Shown here piece by piece: positions 34,701 to 47,432 of a DNA stretch of 64,000 nt (its first letter is position 1; every line of letters begins with the position of its first letter). The stretch is taken from the NCBI GenBank assembly GCA_932294295.1, contig OW028582.1, forward strand, positions 5,079,515 through 5,143,514, written 5' to 3'. The notes below the pieces were generated by a model that worked only from the letters and a program-made list of their open reading frames with translations, did no database searches and was not told where the DNA came from. Source of the DNA: Alitta virens. Taxonomy: Eukaryota > Annelida > Polychaeta > Phyllodocida > Nereididae. The position numbers were made by a program, and so were the translations under genes.

Positions 34701-37700
34701 GCTTGTACAACATTGTGAGAAGTTACGTTAGGCAGCTGACACTTCTCAGACACATCCGGGTGCTGCGATTGGATCCATGAAAGTCCAGCCGACTGGACTT
34801 GGCTGTGGGGTTGAGTGAGTGGCACTCGTCTGGAACAACAGTCTCATCTCATATTTGTCCAGAATCCGCCTTGTCTGGTAGTACGCGTGTATGAGGTATA
34901 GTACCGCTGCAGGAGTTGGTCTAGTGCGGACAGGTGACCTTGTGCTGACACGCCGCAGCCCGTTGTGGCGCACCAGATGACGAAATTGACCTGGTTGTGC
35001 CAGAACTGCATCGGACTAGAGTTCCAAGCTTGTACAACGTTGTCAGAAGTTACGTTAGGCAGCTGACACTTCTCAGACACATCCGGGTGCCGCGTTTGGA
35101 TCCATGAAAGTCCAGCCGACTGGACTTGGCTGTGGGGTTGAGTGAGTGGCACTCGTCTGGAACAAGAGTCTCATCTTTGTTCTCGGCCCCGACCCGGATT
35201 CAGGTGACATTTCGCTTTGTCGTGGTGTTGATGACTTTGTAGCAGTGAAAGACGTCGCTGTCGTTGTCGTCTTTTTCACAGTGGTTCGGCCGAGGGTTGC
35301 GTGGAATTCAGGGTGGCTGTGAATTTCAGATGCACAATGACATCGTGGGCGCCGTCATTGGGGGATTTTGGATTTTGGTCGAGCACGCTCGGGTTGTTCG
35401 TCACTACAACTGACTGGCGCACACCTTACACAACATGGGGATCCCTGAGGAGCCTGTATGGGTTGACCTTGCATCCGTATTGACTTGCAGTCATTATTAG
35501 CTCCGCTATATATCACTATTGGAGCCTTTATCTCGTCCAGAATCGGCCTTGTCTGGTAGTATGCGTGTAAGAGGTATAGTACCACTGCAGGAGTTGGTCT
35601 AGTGCAGACAGGTTATCTTGCGTTGACACGCCGCAGCCCGATGTGGCGCACCAGATGACGAAATTGACCTGGTTGTGCCAGAACTGCATCGGCTAGAGTT
35701 TCAAGCTTGTACAACTTTGTCAGAAGTTACGTTAGGCAGCTGACACTTCTCAGACACATACGGGTGCCGCGTTTGGATCCATGAAAGTCCAGCCGACTGG
35801 ACTTGGCTGTGGGGTTGAGTCAGTGGCACTCGTCTGGAACAACAGTCTCATCTCATATTTGTCCAGAATCCGCCTTGTCTGGTAGTACGCGTGTATGAGG
35901 TATAGTACCGCTGCAGGAGTTGGTGTAGTGCGGACAGGTGATTTTGAGCTGACACGCCGCAGCCCTTTGTGGCGCACCAGATGACGAAATTGACCTGGTT
36001 GTGCCAGAACTGCATCAGACTAGGGTTCCAAGCTTGTACAACATTGTGAGAAGTTACGTTAGGCAGCTGACACTTCTCAGACATATCCGGGTGCCGCGTT
36101 TGGATCCATGAAAGTCCAGCCGACTGGACTTGGCTGTGGGGTTGAGTGAGTGGCACTCGTCTGGAACAACAGTATCATCTTTGTTCTCGGCCCCGACCCG
36201 GATTCAGGTGACATTTCGCTTGGTCGTGGTGTTGATGACTTTGTAGCAGTGAAAGACGTCGCTGTCGTTGTCGTCTTTTTCAGTGGTTCGGCCGAGGTTC
36301 TGGACCATGGTCTGTCCTGTGGGGGTTGCGTGAAATTCAGGGTGGCTGTGAATTTCAGATGCACAATGACATCGTGGGCGCCGTCATTGGGGGATTTTGG
36401 ATTTTGGTCGAGCACGCTCGGGTTGTTCGTCACTACAACTGTCTGACACACTTTACACAACAAGGGGATCCCTGAGGAGCCTGTATGGGTTGACCTTGCA
36501 TCCGTATTGACTTGCAGTCATTATTAGCTCTGCTATATATCACTATTGGAGCCTGTATCTCGTCCAGATTCGGCCTTGTCTGGTAGTAAGCGTGTAAGAG
36601 TTATAGTACCGCTGCAGGAGTTGGTCTAGTGCGGACAGGTGATCTTGCGCTGACACGCCGCAGCCCGTTGTGGCGCACCAGATGACGAAATTGACCTGGT
36701 TGTGCCAGAACTGCATCGGACTAGAGTTCCAAGCTTGTACAACGTTGTCAGAAGTTACGTTAGGCAGCTGACACTTCTCAGACACATCCGGGTGCCGCGT
36801 TTGGATCCATGAAAGTCCAGCCGACTGGACTTGGCTGTGGGGTTGAGTGAGTGGCACTCGTCTGGAACAACAGTCTTATCTCATCTTATGTTCAGAATCC
36901 GCCTTGTCTGGTAGTACGCGTGTAAGAGGTATAGTACCGCTGCAGGAGTTGGTCTAGTGCGGACAGGTGACCTTGTGCTGACACGCCGCAGCCCGTTGTA
37001 GCGCACCAGATAACGAAATTGACCTGGTTGTGCCAGAACTGCATCGGACTAGAGTTCCAAGCTTGTACAACGTTGTCAGAAGTTACGTTAGGCAGCTGAC
37101 ACTTCTCAGACACATCCGGGTGCCGCGTTTGGATCCATGAAAGTCCTGCCGACTGGACTTGGCTGTGGGGTTGAGTGAGTGGCACTCGTCTGGAACAACA
37201 GTATCATCTTTGTTCTCGGCCCCGACCCGGATTCAGGTGACATTTTGCTTGGTCGTGGTGTTGATGACTTTGTAGCAGTGAAAGACGTCGCTGTCGTTGT
37301 CGTCTTTTTCAGTGGTTCGGCCGAGGTTCTGGACCATGGTCTGTCCTGTGGGGGTTGCGTGAAATTCAGGGTGGCTGTGAATTTCAGATGCACAATGACA
37401 TCGTGGGCGCCGTCATTGGGGGATTTTAGATTTTGGTCGAGCACGCTCGGGTTGTTCGTCACTACAACTGTCTGACACACTTTACACAACAAGGGGATCC
37501 CTGAGGAGCCTGGATGGGTTGACCTTGCATCCGTATTGACTTGCAGTCATTATTAGCTCTGCTATATATCACTATTGGAGCCTGTATCTCGTCCAGAATT
37601 GGCCTTGTCTGGTAGTATGCGTGTAAGAGGTATAGTACCGCTGCAGGAGTTGGTCTAGTGCGGACAGGTGATCTTGCGCTGACACGCCGCAGCCCGTTGT

Positions 37701-39171
37701 GGCGCAACAGATGATGAAATTGACCTGGTTGTGCCAGAACTGCATCGGACTAGAGTTCCAAGCTTGTACAACATTGTGAGAAGTTACGTTAGGCAGCTGA
37801 CACTTCTCAGACACATCCGGGTGCTGCGATTGGATCCATGAAAGTCCAGCCGACTGGACTTGGCTGTGGGGTTGAGTGAGTGGCACTTGTCTGGAACAAC
37901 AGTCTCATCTTTGTTCTCGGCCCCGACCCGGATTCAGGTGACATTTCGCTTGGTCGTGGTGTTGATGACTTTGTAGCAGTGAAAGACGTCGCTGTCGTTG
38001 TCGTCTTTTTCACAGTGGTTCGGCCGAGGTTCTGGACCATGGTCTGTCCTGAGGGGGTTGCGTGAAATTCAGGGTGGCTGTGAATTTCATATGCACAGTG
38101 ACATCGTGGGCGCCATCATTGGGGGATTTTGGATTTTGGTCGAGCACGCTCGGGTTGTTCGTCACTACAACTGACTGGCGCACACTTTACACAACAAGGG
38201 GATACCTGAGGAGCATGTATGGGTTGAACTTGCATCCGTATTGACTTGCAGTCATTATTAGCTCTGCTATATATCACTATTGGAGCCTGTATCTCGTCCA
38301 GATTCAGCCTTGTCTGGTTGTAAGCGTGTAAGAGGTATAGTACCGCTACAGGAGTTGGTCTAGTGCGGACAGGTGATCTTGCGCTGACACGCCGCAGCCC
38401 GTTGTGGCGCACCAGATGATGAAATTGACCTGGTTGTGCCAGAACTGCATCGGACTAGAGTTACAAGCTTGTACAACGTTGTCAGAAGTTACGTTAGGCA
38501 GCTGACACTTCTCAGACACATCCGGGTGCCGCGTTTGGATCCATGAAAGTCCAGCCGACGGGACTTGGCTGTGGGGTTGAGTGAGTGGCACTCGTCTGGA
38601 ACAACAGTCTCATCTTTGTTCTCGGCCCCGACCCGGATTCAGGTGACATTTCGCTTGGTCGTGGTGTTGATGACTTTGTAGCAGTGAAAGACGTCGCTGT
38701 CATTGTCGTCTTTTTCACAGTGGTTCGGCCGAGGTTCTGGACCATGGTCTGTCCTGAGGGGGTTGCGTGAAATTCAGGGTGGCTGTGAATTTCATATGCA
38801 CAGTGACATCGTGGGCGCCATCATTGGGGGATTTTGGATTTTGGTCGAGCACGCTCGGGTTGTTCGTCACTACAACTGACTGGCGCACACTTTACACAAC
38901 AAGCGGATACCTGAGGAGCATGTATGGGTTGAACTTGCATCCGTATTGACTTGCAGTCATTATTAGCTCTGCTATATATCACTATTGGAGCCTTTATCTC
39001 GTCCAGAATCGGCCTTGTCTGGTAGTATGCGTGTAAGAGGTATAGTACCGCTGCAGGAGTTGGTCTAGTGCGGACAGGTGATCTTGCGCTGACACGCCGC
39101 AGCCCGTTGTGGCGCAACAGATGATGAAATTGACCTGGTTGTGCCAGAACTGCATCGGACTAGAGTTCCAA
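34701..39171 (+). repeat. 4,471-bp HOR copy H3
   Basis: Monomers start at 34701, 35028, 35705, 36032, 36733, 37061, 37762 and 38467. The S' shares A at 37012 (CCAGATAACG) with H2. A private CATCAGACTAGGG lies at about 36012-36024 in the Sb monomer. Confidence 0.93.
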
Positions 39172-42100
39172 GCTTGTACAACATTGTGAGAAGTTACGTT
39201 AGGCAGCTGACACTTCTCAGACACATCCGGGTGCTGCGATTGGATCCATGAAAGTCCAGCCGACTGGACTTGGCTGTGGGGTTGAGTGAGTGGCACTCGT
39301 CTGGAACAACAGTCTCATCTCATATTTGTCCAGAATCCGCCTTGTCTGGTAGTACGCGTGTATGAGGTATAGTACCGCTGCAGGAGTTGGTCTAGTGCGG
39401 ACAGGTGACCTTGTGCTGACACGCCGCAGCCCGTTGTGGCGCACCAGATGACGAAATTGACCTGGTTGTGCCAGAACTGCATCGGACTAGAGTTCCAAGC
39501 TTGTACAACGTTGTCAGAAGTTACGTTAGGCAGCTGACACTTCTCAGACACATCCGGGTGCCGCGTTTGGATCCATGAAAGTCCAGCCGACTGGACTTGG
39601 CTGTGGGGTTGAGTGAGTGGCACTCGTCTGGAACCAGAGTCTCATCTTTGTTCTCGGCCCCGACCCGGATTCAGGTGACATTTCGCTTTGTCGTGGTGTT
39701 GATGACTTTGTAGCAGTGAAAGACGTCGCTGTCGTTGTCGTCTTTTTCACAGTGGTTCGGCCGAGGGTTGCGTGGAATTCAGGGTGGCTGTGAATTTCAG
39801 ATGCACAATGACATCGTGGGCGCCGTCATTGGGGGATTTTGGATTTTGGTCGAGCACGCTCGGGTTGTTCGTCACTACAACTGACTGGCGCACACCTTAC
39901 ACAACATGGGGATCCCTGAGGAGCCTGTATGGGTTGACCTTGCATCCGTATTGACTTGCAGTCATTATTAGCTCCGCTATATATCACTATTGGAGCCTTT
40001 ATCTCGTCCAGAATCGGCCTTGTCTGGTAGTATGCGTGTAAGAGGTATAGTACCACTGCAGGAGTTGGTCTAGTGCAGACAGGTTATCTTGCGTTGACAC
40101 GCCGCAGCCCGATGTGGCGCACCAGATGACGAAATTGACCTGGTTGTGCCAGAACTGCATCGGCTAGAGTTTCAAGCTTGTACAACTTTGTCAGAAGTTA
40201 CGTTAGGCAGCTGACACTTCTCAGACACATACGGGTGCCGCGTTTGGATCCATGAAAGTCCAGCCGACTGGACTTGGCTGTGGGGTTGAGTCAGTGGCAC
40301 TCGTCTGGAACAACAGTCTCATCTCATATTTGTCCAGAATCCGCCTTGTCTGGTAGTACGCGTGTATGAGGTATAGTACCGCTGCAGGAGTTGGTGTAGT
40401 GCGGACAGGTGATTTTGAGCTGACACGCCGCAGCCCTTTGTGGCGCACCAGATGACGAAATTGACCTGGTTGTGCCAGAACTGCATCGGACTAGGGTTCC
40501 AAGCTTGTACAACATTGTGAGAAGTTACGTTAGGCAGCTGACACTTCTCAGACATATCCGGGTGCCGCGTTTGGATCCATGAAAGTCCAGCCGACTGGAC
40601 TTGGCTGTGGGGTTGAGTGAGTGGCACTCGTCTGGAACAACAGTATCATCTTTGTTCTCGGCCCCGACCCGGATTCAGGTGACATTTCGCTTGGTCGTGG
40701 TGTTGATGACTTTGTAGCAGTGAAAGACGTCGCTGTCGTTGTCGTCTTTTTCAGTGGTTCGGCCGAGGTTCTGGACCATGGTCTGTCCTGTGGGGGTTGC
40801 GTGAAATTCAGGGTGGCTGTGAATTTCAGATGCACAATGACATCGTGGGCGCCGTCATTGGGGGATTTTGGATTTTGGTCGAGCACGCTCGGGTTGTTCG
40901 TCACTACAACTGTCTGACACACTTTACACAACAAGGGGATCCCTGAGGAGCCTGTATGGGTTGACCTTGCATCCGTATTGACTTGCAGTCATTATTAGCT
41001 CTGCTATATATCACTATTGGAGCCTGTATCTCGTCCAGATTCGGCCTTGTCTGGTAGTAAGCGTGTAAGAGTTATAGTACCGCTGCAGGAGTTGGTCTAG
41101 TGCGGACAGGTGATCTTGCGCTGACACGCCGCAGCCCGTTGTGGCGCACCAGATGACGAAATTGACCTGGTTGTGCCAGAACTGCATCGGACTAGAGTTC
41201 CAAGCTTGTACAACGTTGTCAGAAGTTACGTTAGGCAGCTGACACTTCTCAGACACATCCGGGTGCCGCGTTTGGATCCATGAAAGTCCAGCCGACTGGA
41301 CTTGGCTGTGGGGTTGAGTGAGTGGCACTCGTCTGGAACAACAGTCTTATCTCATCTTATGTTCAGAATCCGCCTTGTCTGGTAGTACGCGTGTAAGAGG
41401 TATAGTACCGCTGCAGGAGTTGGTCTAGTGCGGACAGGTGACCTTGTGCTGACACGCCGCAGCCCGTTGTAGCGCACCAGATGACGAAATTGACCTGGTT
41501 GTGCCAGAACTGCATCGGACTAGAGTTCCAAGCTTGTACAACGTTGTCAGAAGTTACGTTAGGCAGCTGACACTTCTCAGACACATCCGGGTGCCGCGTT
41601 TGGATCCATGAAAGTCCTGCCGACTGGACTTGGCTGTGGGGTTGAGTGAGTGGCACTCGTCTGGAACAACAGTATCATCTTTGTTCTCGGCCCCGACCCG
41701 GATTCAGGTGACATTTTGCTTGGTCGTGGTGTTGATGACTTTGTAGCAGTGAAAGACGTCGCTGTCGTTGTCGTCTTTTTCAGTGGTTCGGCCGAGGTTC
41801 TGGACCATGGTCTGTCCTGTGGGGGTTGCGTGAAATTCAGGGTGGCTGTGAATTTCAGATGCACAATGACATCGTGGGCGCCGTCATTGGGGGATTTTAG
41901 ATTTTGGTCGAGCACGCTCGGGTTGTTCGTCACTACAACTGTCTGACACACTTTACACAACAAGGGGATCCCTGAGGAGCCTGGATGGGTTGACCTTGCA
42001 TCCGTATTGACTTGCAGTCATTATTAGCTCTGCTATATATCACTATTGGAGCCTGTATCTCGTCCAGAATTGGCCTTGTCTGGTAGTATGCGTGTAAGAG

Positions 42101-43642
42101 GTATAGTACCGCTGCAGGAGTTGGTCTAGTGCGGACAGGTGATCTTGCGCTGACACGCCGCAGCCCGTTGTGGCGCAACAGATGATGAAATTGACCTGGT
42201 TGTGCCAGAACTGCATCGGACTAGAGTTCCAAGCTTGTACAACATTGTGAGAAGTTACGTTAGGCAGCTGACACTTCTCAGACACATCCGGGTGCTGCGA
42301 TTGGATCCATGAAAGTCCAGCCGACTGGACTTGGCTGTGGGGTTGAGTGAGTGGCACTTGTCTGGAACAACAGTCTCATCTTTGTTCTCGGCCCCGACCC
42401 GGATTCAGGTGACATTTCGCTTGGTCGTGGTGTTGATGACTTTGTAGCAGTGAAAGACGTCGCTGTCGTTGTCGTCTTTTTCACAGTGGTTCGGCCGAGG
42501 TTCTGGACCATGGTCTGTCCTGAGGGGGTTGCGTGAAATTCAGGGTGGCTGTGAATTTCATATGCACAGTGACATCGTGGGCGCCATCATTGGGGGATTT
42601 TGGATTTTGGTCGAGCACGCTCGGGTTGTTCGTCACTACAACTGACTGGCGCACACTTTACACAACAAGGGGATACCTGAGGAGCATGTATGGGTTGAAC
42701 TTGCATCCGTATTGACTTGCAGTCATTATTAGCTCTGCTATATATCACTATTGGAGCCTGTATCTCGTCCAGATTCAGCCTTGTCTGGTTGTAAGCGTGT
42801 AAGAGGTATAGTACCGCTACAGGAGTTGGTCTAGTGCGGACAGGTGATCTTGCGCTGACACGCCGCAGCCCGTTGTGGCGCACCAGATGATGAAATTGAC
42901 CTGGTTGTGCCAGAACTGCATCGGACTAGAGTTACAAGCTTGTACAACGTTGTCAGAAGTTACGTTAGGCAGCTGACACTTCTCAGACACATCCGGGTGC
43001 CGCGTTTGGATCCATGAAAGTCCAGCCGACGGGACTTGGCTGTGGGGTTGAGTGAGTGGCACTCGTCTGGAACAACAGTCTCATCTTTGTTCTCGGCCCC
43101 GACCCGGATTCAGGTGACATTTCGCTTGGTCGTGGTGTTGATGACTTTGTAGCAGTGAAAGACGTCGCTGTCATTGTCGTCTTTTTCACAGTGGTTCGGC
43201 CGAGGTTCTGGACCATGGTCTGTCCTGAGGGGGTTGCGTGAAATTCAGGGTGGCTGTGAATTTCATATGCACAGTGACATCGTGGGCGCCATCATTGGGG
43301 GATTTTGGATTTTGGTCGAGCACGCTCGGGTTGTTCGTCACTACAACTGACTGGCGCACACTTTACACAACAAGCGGATACCTGAGGAGCATGTATGGGT
43401 TGAACTTGCATCCGTATTGACTTGCAGTCATTATTAGCTCTGCTATATATCACTATTGGAGCCTTTATCTCGTCCAGAATCGGCCTTGTCTGGTAGTACG
43501 CGTGTAAGAGGTATAGTACCGCTGCAGGAGTTGGTCTAGTGCGGACAGGTGCTTTTGAGCTGACACGCCGCAGCCCGTTGTGGCGCACCAGATGACGAAA
43601 TTGACCTGGTTGTGCCAGAACTGCATCGGACTAGAGTTCCAA
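39172..43642 (+). repeat. 4,471-bp HOR copy H4, directly abutting H3
   Basis: Monomers start at 39172, 39499, 40176, 40503, 41204, 41532, 42233 and 42938. H3 and H4 are the only two HOR copies in direct tandem without a spacer. A private GGAACCAGAG lies at about 39631-39640. H4 has CCAGATGACG where H2 and H3 have CCAGATAACG. The block C of its last L1 ends GTGCTTTTGAGC, like 18598-19302 and unlike H1-H3. Confidence 0.92.
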
Positions 43643-46600
43643 GCTTGTACAACATTGTGAGAAGTTACGTTAGGCAGCTGACACTTCTCAGACACATCCG
43701 GGTGCCGCGTTTGGATCCATGAAAGTCCAGCCGACTGGACTTGGCTGTGCGGTTGAGTGAGTGGCACTCGTCTGGAACAACAGTCTCATCTTTGTTCCTG
43801 GCCCCGACCCGGATTCAGGTGACATTTCGCTTTGTCGTGGTGTTGATGACTTTGTAGCAGTGAAAGACGTCGCTGTCGTTGTCGTCTTTTTCACAGTGGT
43901 TCGGCCGAGGGTTGCGTGGAATTCAGGGTGGCTGTGAATTTCAGATGCACAATGACATCGTGGGCGCCGTCATTGGGGGATTTTGGATTTTGGTCGAGCA
44001 CGCTCGGGTTGTTCGTCACTACAACTGACTGGCGCACACCTTACACAACATGGGGATCCCTGAGGAGCCTGTATGGGTTGACCTTGCATCCGTATTGACT
44101 TGCAGTCATTATTAGCTCTGCTATATATCACTATTGGAGCCTTTATCTCGTCCAGAATCGGCCTTGTCTGGTAGTATGCGTGTAAGAGGTATAGTACCGC
44201 TGCAGGAGTTGGTGTAGTGCAGACAGGTGCTTTTGAGCTGACACGCCGCAGCCCGTTGTGGCGAACCAGATGACGAAATTGACCTGGTTGTGCCAGAACT
44301 GCATCGGACTAGAGTTCCAAGCTTGTACAACATTGTGAGAAGTTACGTTAGGCAGCTGACACTTCTCAGACACATCCGGGTGCCGCGTTTGGATCCATGA
44401 AAGTCCAGCCGACTGGACTTGGCTGTGGGGTTGAGTGAGTGGCACTCGTCTGGAACAACAGTATCATCTTTGTTCTCGGCCCCGACCCGGATTCAGGTGA
44501 CATTTTGCTTGGTCGTGGTGTTGATGACTTTGTAGCAGTGAAAGACGTCGCTGTCGTTGTCGTCTTTTTCAGTGGTTCGGCCGAGGTTCTGGACCATGGT
44601 CTGTCCTGTGGGGGTTGCGTGAAATTCAGGGTGGCTGTGAATTTCAGATGCACAATGACATCGTGGGCGCCGTCATTGGGGGATTTTAGATTTTGGTCGA
44701 GCACGCTCGGGTTGTTCGTCACTACAACTGTCTGACACACTTTACACAACAAGGGGATCCCTGAGGAGCCTGGATGGGTTGACCTTGCATCCGTATTGAC
44801 TTGCAGTCATTATTAGCTCTGCTATATATCACTATTGGAGCCTGTATCTCGTCCAGAATTGGCCTTGTCTGGTAGTATGCGTGTAAGAGGTATAGTACCG
44901 CTGCAGGAGTTGGTCTAGTGCGGACAGGTGATCTTGCGCTGACACGCCGCAGCCCGTTGTGGCGCAACAGATGATGAAATTGACCTGGTTGTGCCAGAAC
45001 TGCATCGGACTAGAGTTCCAAGCTTGTACAACATTGTGAGAAGTTACGTTAGGCAGCTGACACTTCTCAGACACATCCGGGTGCTGCGATTGGATCCATG
45101 AAAGTCCAGCCGACTGGACTTGGCTGTGGGGTTGAGTGAGTGGCACTCGTCTGGAACAACAGTCTCATCTCATATTTGTCCAGAATCCGCCTTGTCTGGT
45201 AGTACGCGTGTATGAGGTATAGTACCGCTGCAGGAGTTGGTCTAGTGCGGACAGGTGACCTTGTGCTGACACGCCGCAGCCCGTTGTGGCGCACCAGATG
45301 ATGAAATTGACCTGGTTGTGCCAGAACTGCATCGGACTAGAGTTACAAGCTTGTACAACGTTGTCAGAAGTTACGTTAGGCAGCTGACACTTCTCAGACA
45401 CATCCGGGTGCCGCGTTTGGATCCATGAAAGTCCAGCCGACGGGACTTGGCTGTGGGGTTGAGTGAGTGGCACTCGTCTGGAACAACAGTCTCATCTTTG
45501 TTCTCGGCCCCGACCCGGATTCAGGTGACATTTCGCTTGGTCGTGGTGTTGATGACTTTGTAGCAGTGAAAGACGTCGCTGTCATTGTCGTCTTTTTCAC
45601 AGTGGTTCGGCCGAGGTTCTGGACCATGGTCTGTCCTGAGGGGGTTGCGTGAAATTCAGGGTGGCTGTGAATTTCATATGCACAGTGACATCGTGGGCGC
45701 CATCATTGGGGGATTTTGGATTTTGGTCGAGCACGCTCGGGTTGTTCGTCACTACAACTGACTGGCGCACACTTTACACAACAAGCGGATACCTGAGGAG
45801 CATGTATGGGTTGAACTTGCATCCGTATTGACTTGCAGTCATTATTAGCTCTGCTATATATCACTATTGGAGCCTTTATCTCGTCCAGAATCGGCCTTGT
45901 CTGGTAGTACGCGTGTAAGAGGTATAGTACCGCTGCAGGAGTTGGTCTAGTGCGGACAGGTGCTTTTGAGCTGACACGCCGCAGCCCGTTGTGGCGCACC
46001 AGATGACGAAATTGACCTGGTTGTGCCAGAACTGCATCGGACTAGAGTTCCAAGCTTGTACAACATTGTGAGAAGTTACGTTAGGCAGCTGACACTTCTC
46101 AGACACATCCGGGTGCCGCGTTTGGATCCATGAAAGTCCAGCCGACTGGACTTGGCTGTGCGGTTGAGTGAGTGGCACTCGTCTGGAACAACAGTCTCAT
46201 CTTTGTTCCTGGCCCCGACCCGGATTCAGGTGACATTTCGCTTTGTCGTGGTGTTGATGACTTTGTAGCAGTGAAAGACGTCGCTGTCGTTGTCGTCTTT
46301 TTCACAGTGGTTCGGCCGAGGGTTGCGTGGAATTCAGGGTGGCTGTGAATTTCAGATGCACAATGACATCGTGGGCGCCGTCATTGGGGGATTTTGGATT
46401 TTGGTCGAGCACGCTCGGGTTGTTCGTCACTACAACTGACTGGCGCACACCTTACACAACATGGGGATCCCTGAGGAGCCTGTATGGGTTGACCTTGCAT
46501 CCGTATTGACTTGCAGTCATTATTAGCTCTGCTATATATCACTATTGGAGCCTTTATCTCGTCCAGAATCGGCCTTGTCTGGTAGTATGCGTGTAAGAGG

Positions 46601-47432
46601 TATAGTACCGCTGCAGGAGTTGGTGTAGTGCAGACAGGTGCTTTTGAGCTGACACGCCGCAGCCCGTTGTGGCGAACCAGATGACGAAATTGACCTGGTT
46701 GTGCCAGAACTGCATCGGACTAGAGTTCCAAGCTTGTACAACATTGTGAGAAGTTACGTTAGGCAGCTGACACTTCTCAGACACATCCGGGTGCCGCGTT
46801 TGGATCCATGAAAGTCCAGCCGACTGGACTTGGCTGTGGGGTTGAGTGAGTGGCACTCGTCTGGAACAACAGTATCATCTTTGTTCTCGGCCCCGACCCG
46901 GATTCAGGTGACATTTTGCTTGGTCGTGGTGTTGATGACTTTGTAGCAGTGAAAGACGTCGCTGTCGTTGTCGTCTTTTTCAGTGGTTCGGCCGAGGTTC
47001 TGGACCATGGTCTGTCCTGTGGGGGTTGCGTGAAATTCAGGGTGGCTGTGAATTTCAGATGCACAATGACATCGTGGGCGCCGTCATTGGGGGATTTTAG
47101 ATTTTGGTCGAGCACGCTCGGGTTGTTCGTCACTACAACTGTCTGACACACTTTACACAACAAGGGGATCCCTGAGGAGCCTGGATGGGTTGACCTTGCA
47201 TCCGTATTGACTTGCAGTCATTATTAGCTCTGCTATATATCACTATTGGAGCCTGTATCTCGTCCAGAATTGGCCTTGTCTGGTAGTATGCGTGTAAGAG
47301 GTATAGTACCGCTGCAGGAGTTGGTCTAGTGCGGACAGGTGATCTTGCGCTGACACGCCGCAGCCCGTTGTGGCGCAACAGATGATGAAATTGACCTGGT
47401 TGTGCCAGAACTGCATCGGACTAGAGTTCCAA
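43643..47432 (+). repeat. 2,411-bp tandem duplication region (M-L2-Sa / L1-M-L2)
   Basis: Monomers start at 43643 (M), 44321 (L2), 45022 (chimeric Sa), 45349 (L1), 46054 (M) and 46732 (L2). The L1-M-L2-Sa unit beginning at 42938 is repeated from 45349, a 2,411-bp period. The Sa at 45022 ends with GATGATGAAATTG and GAGTTACAAG, the L1-type end that precedes an L1 monomer, and so marks the duplication joint. Confidence 0.9.
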
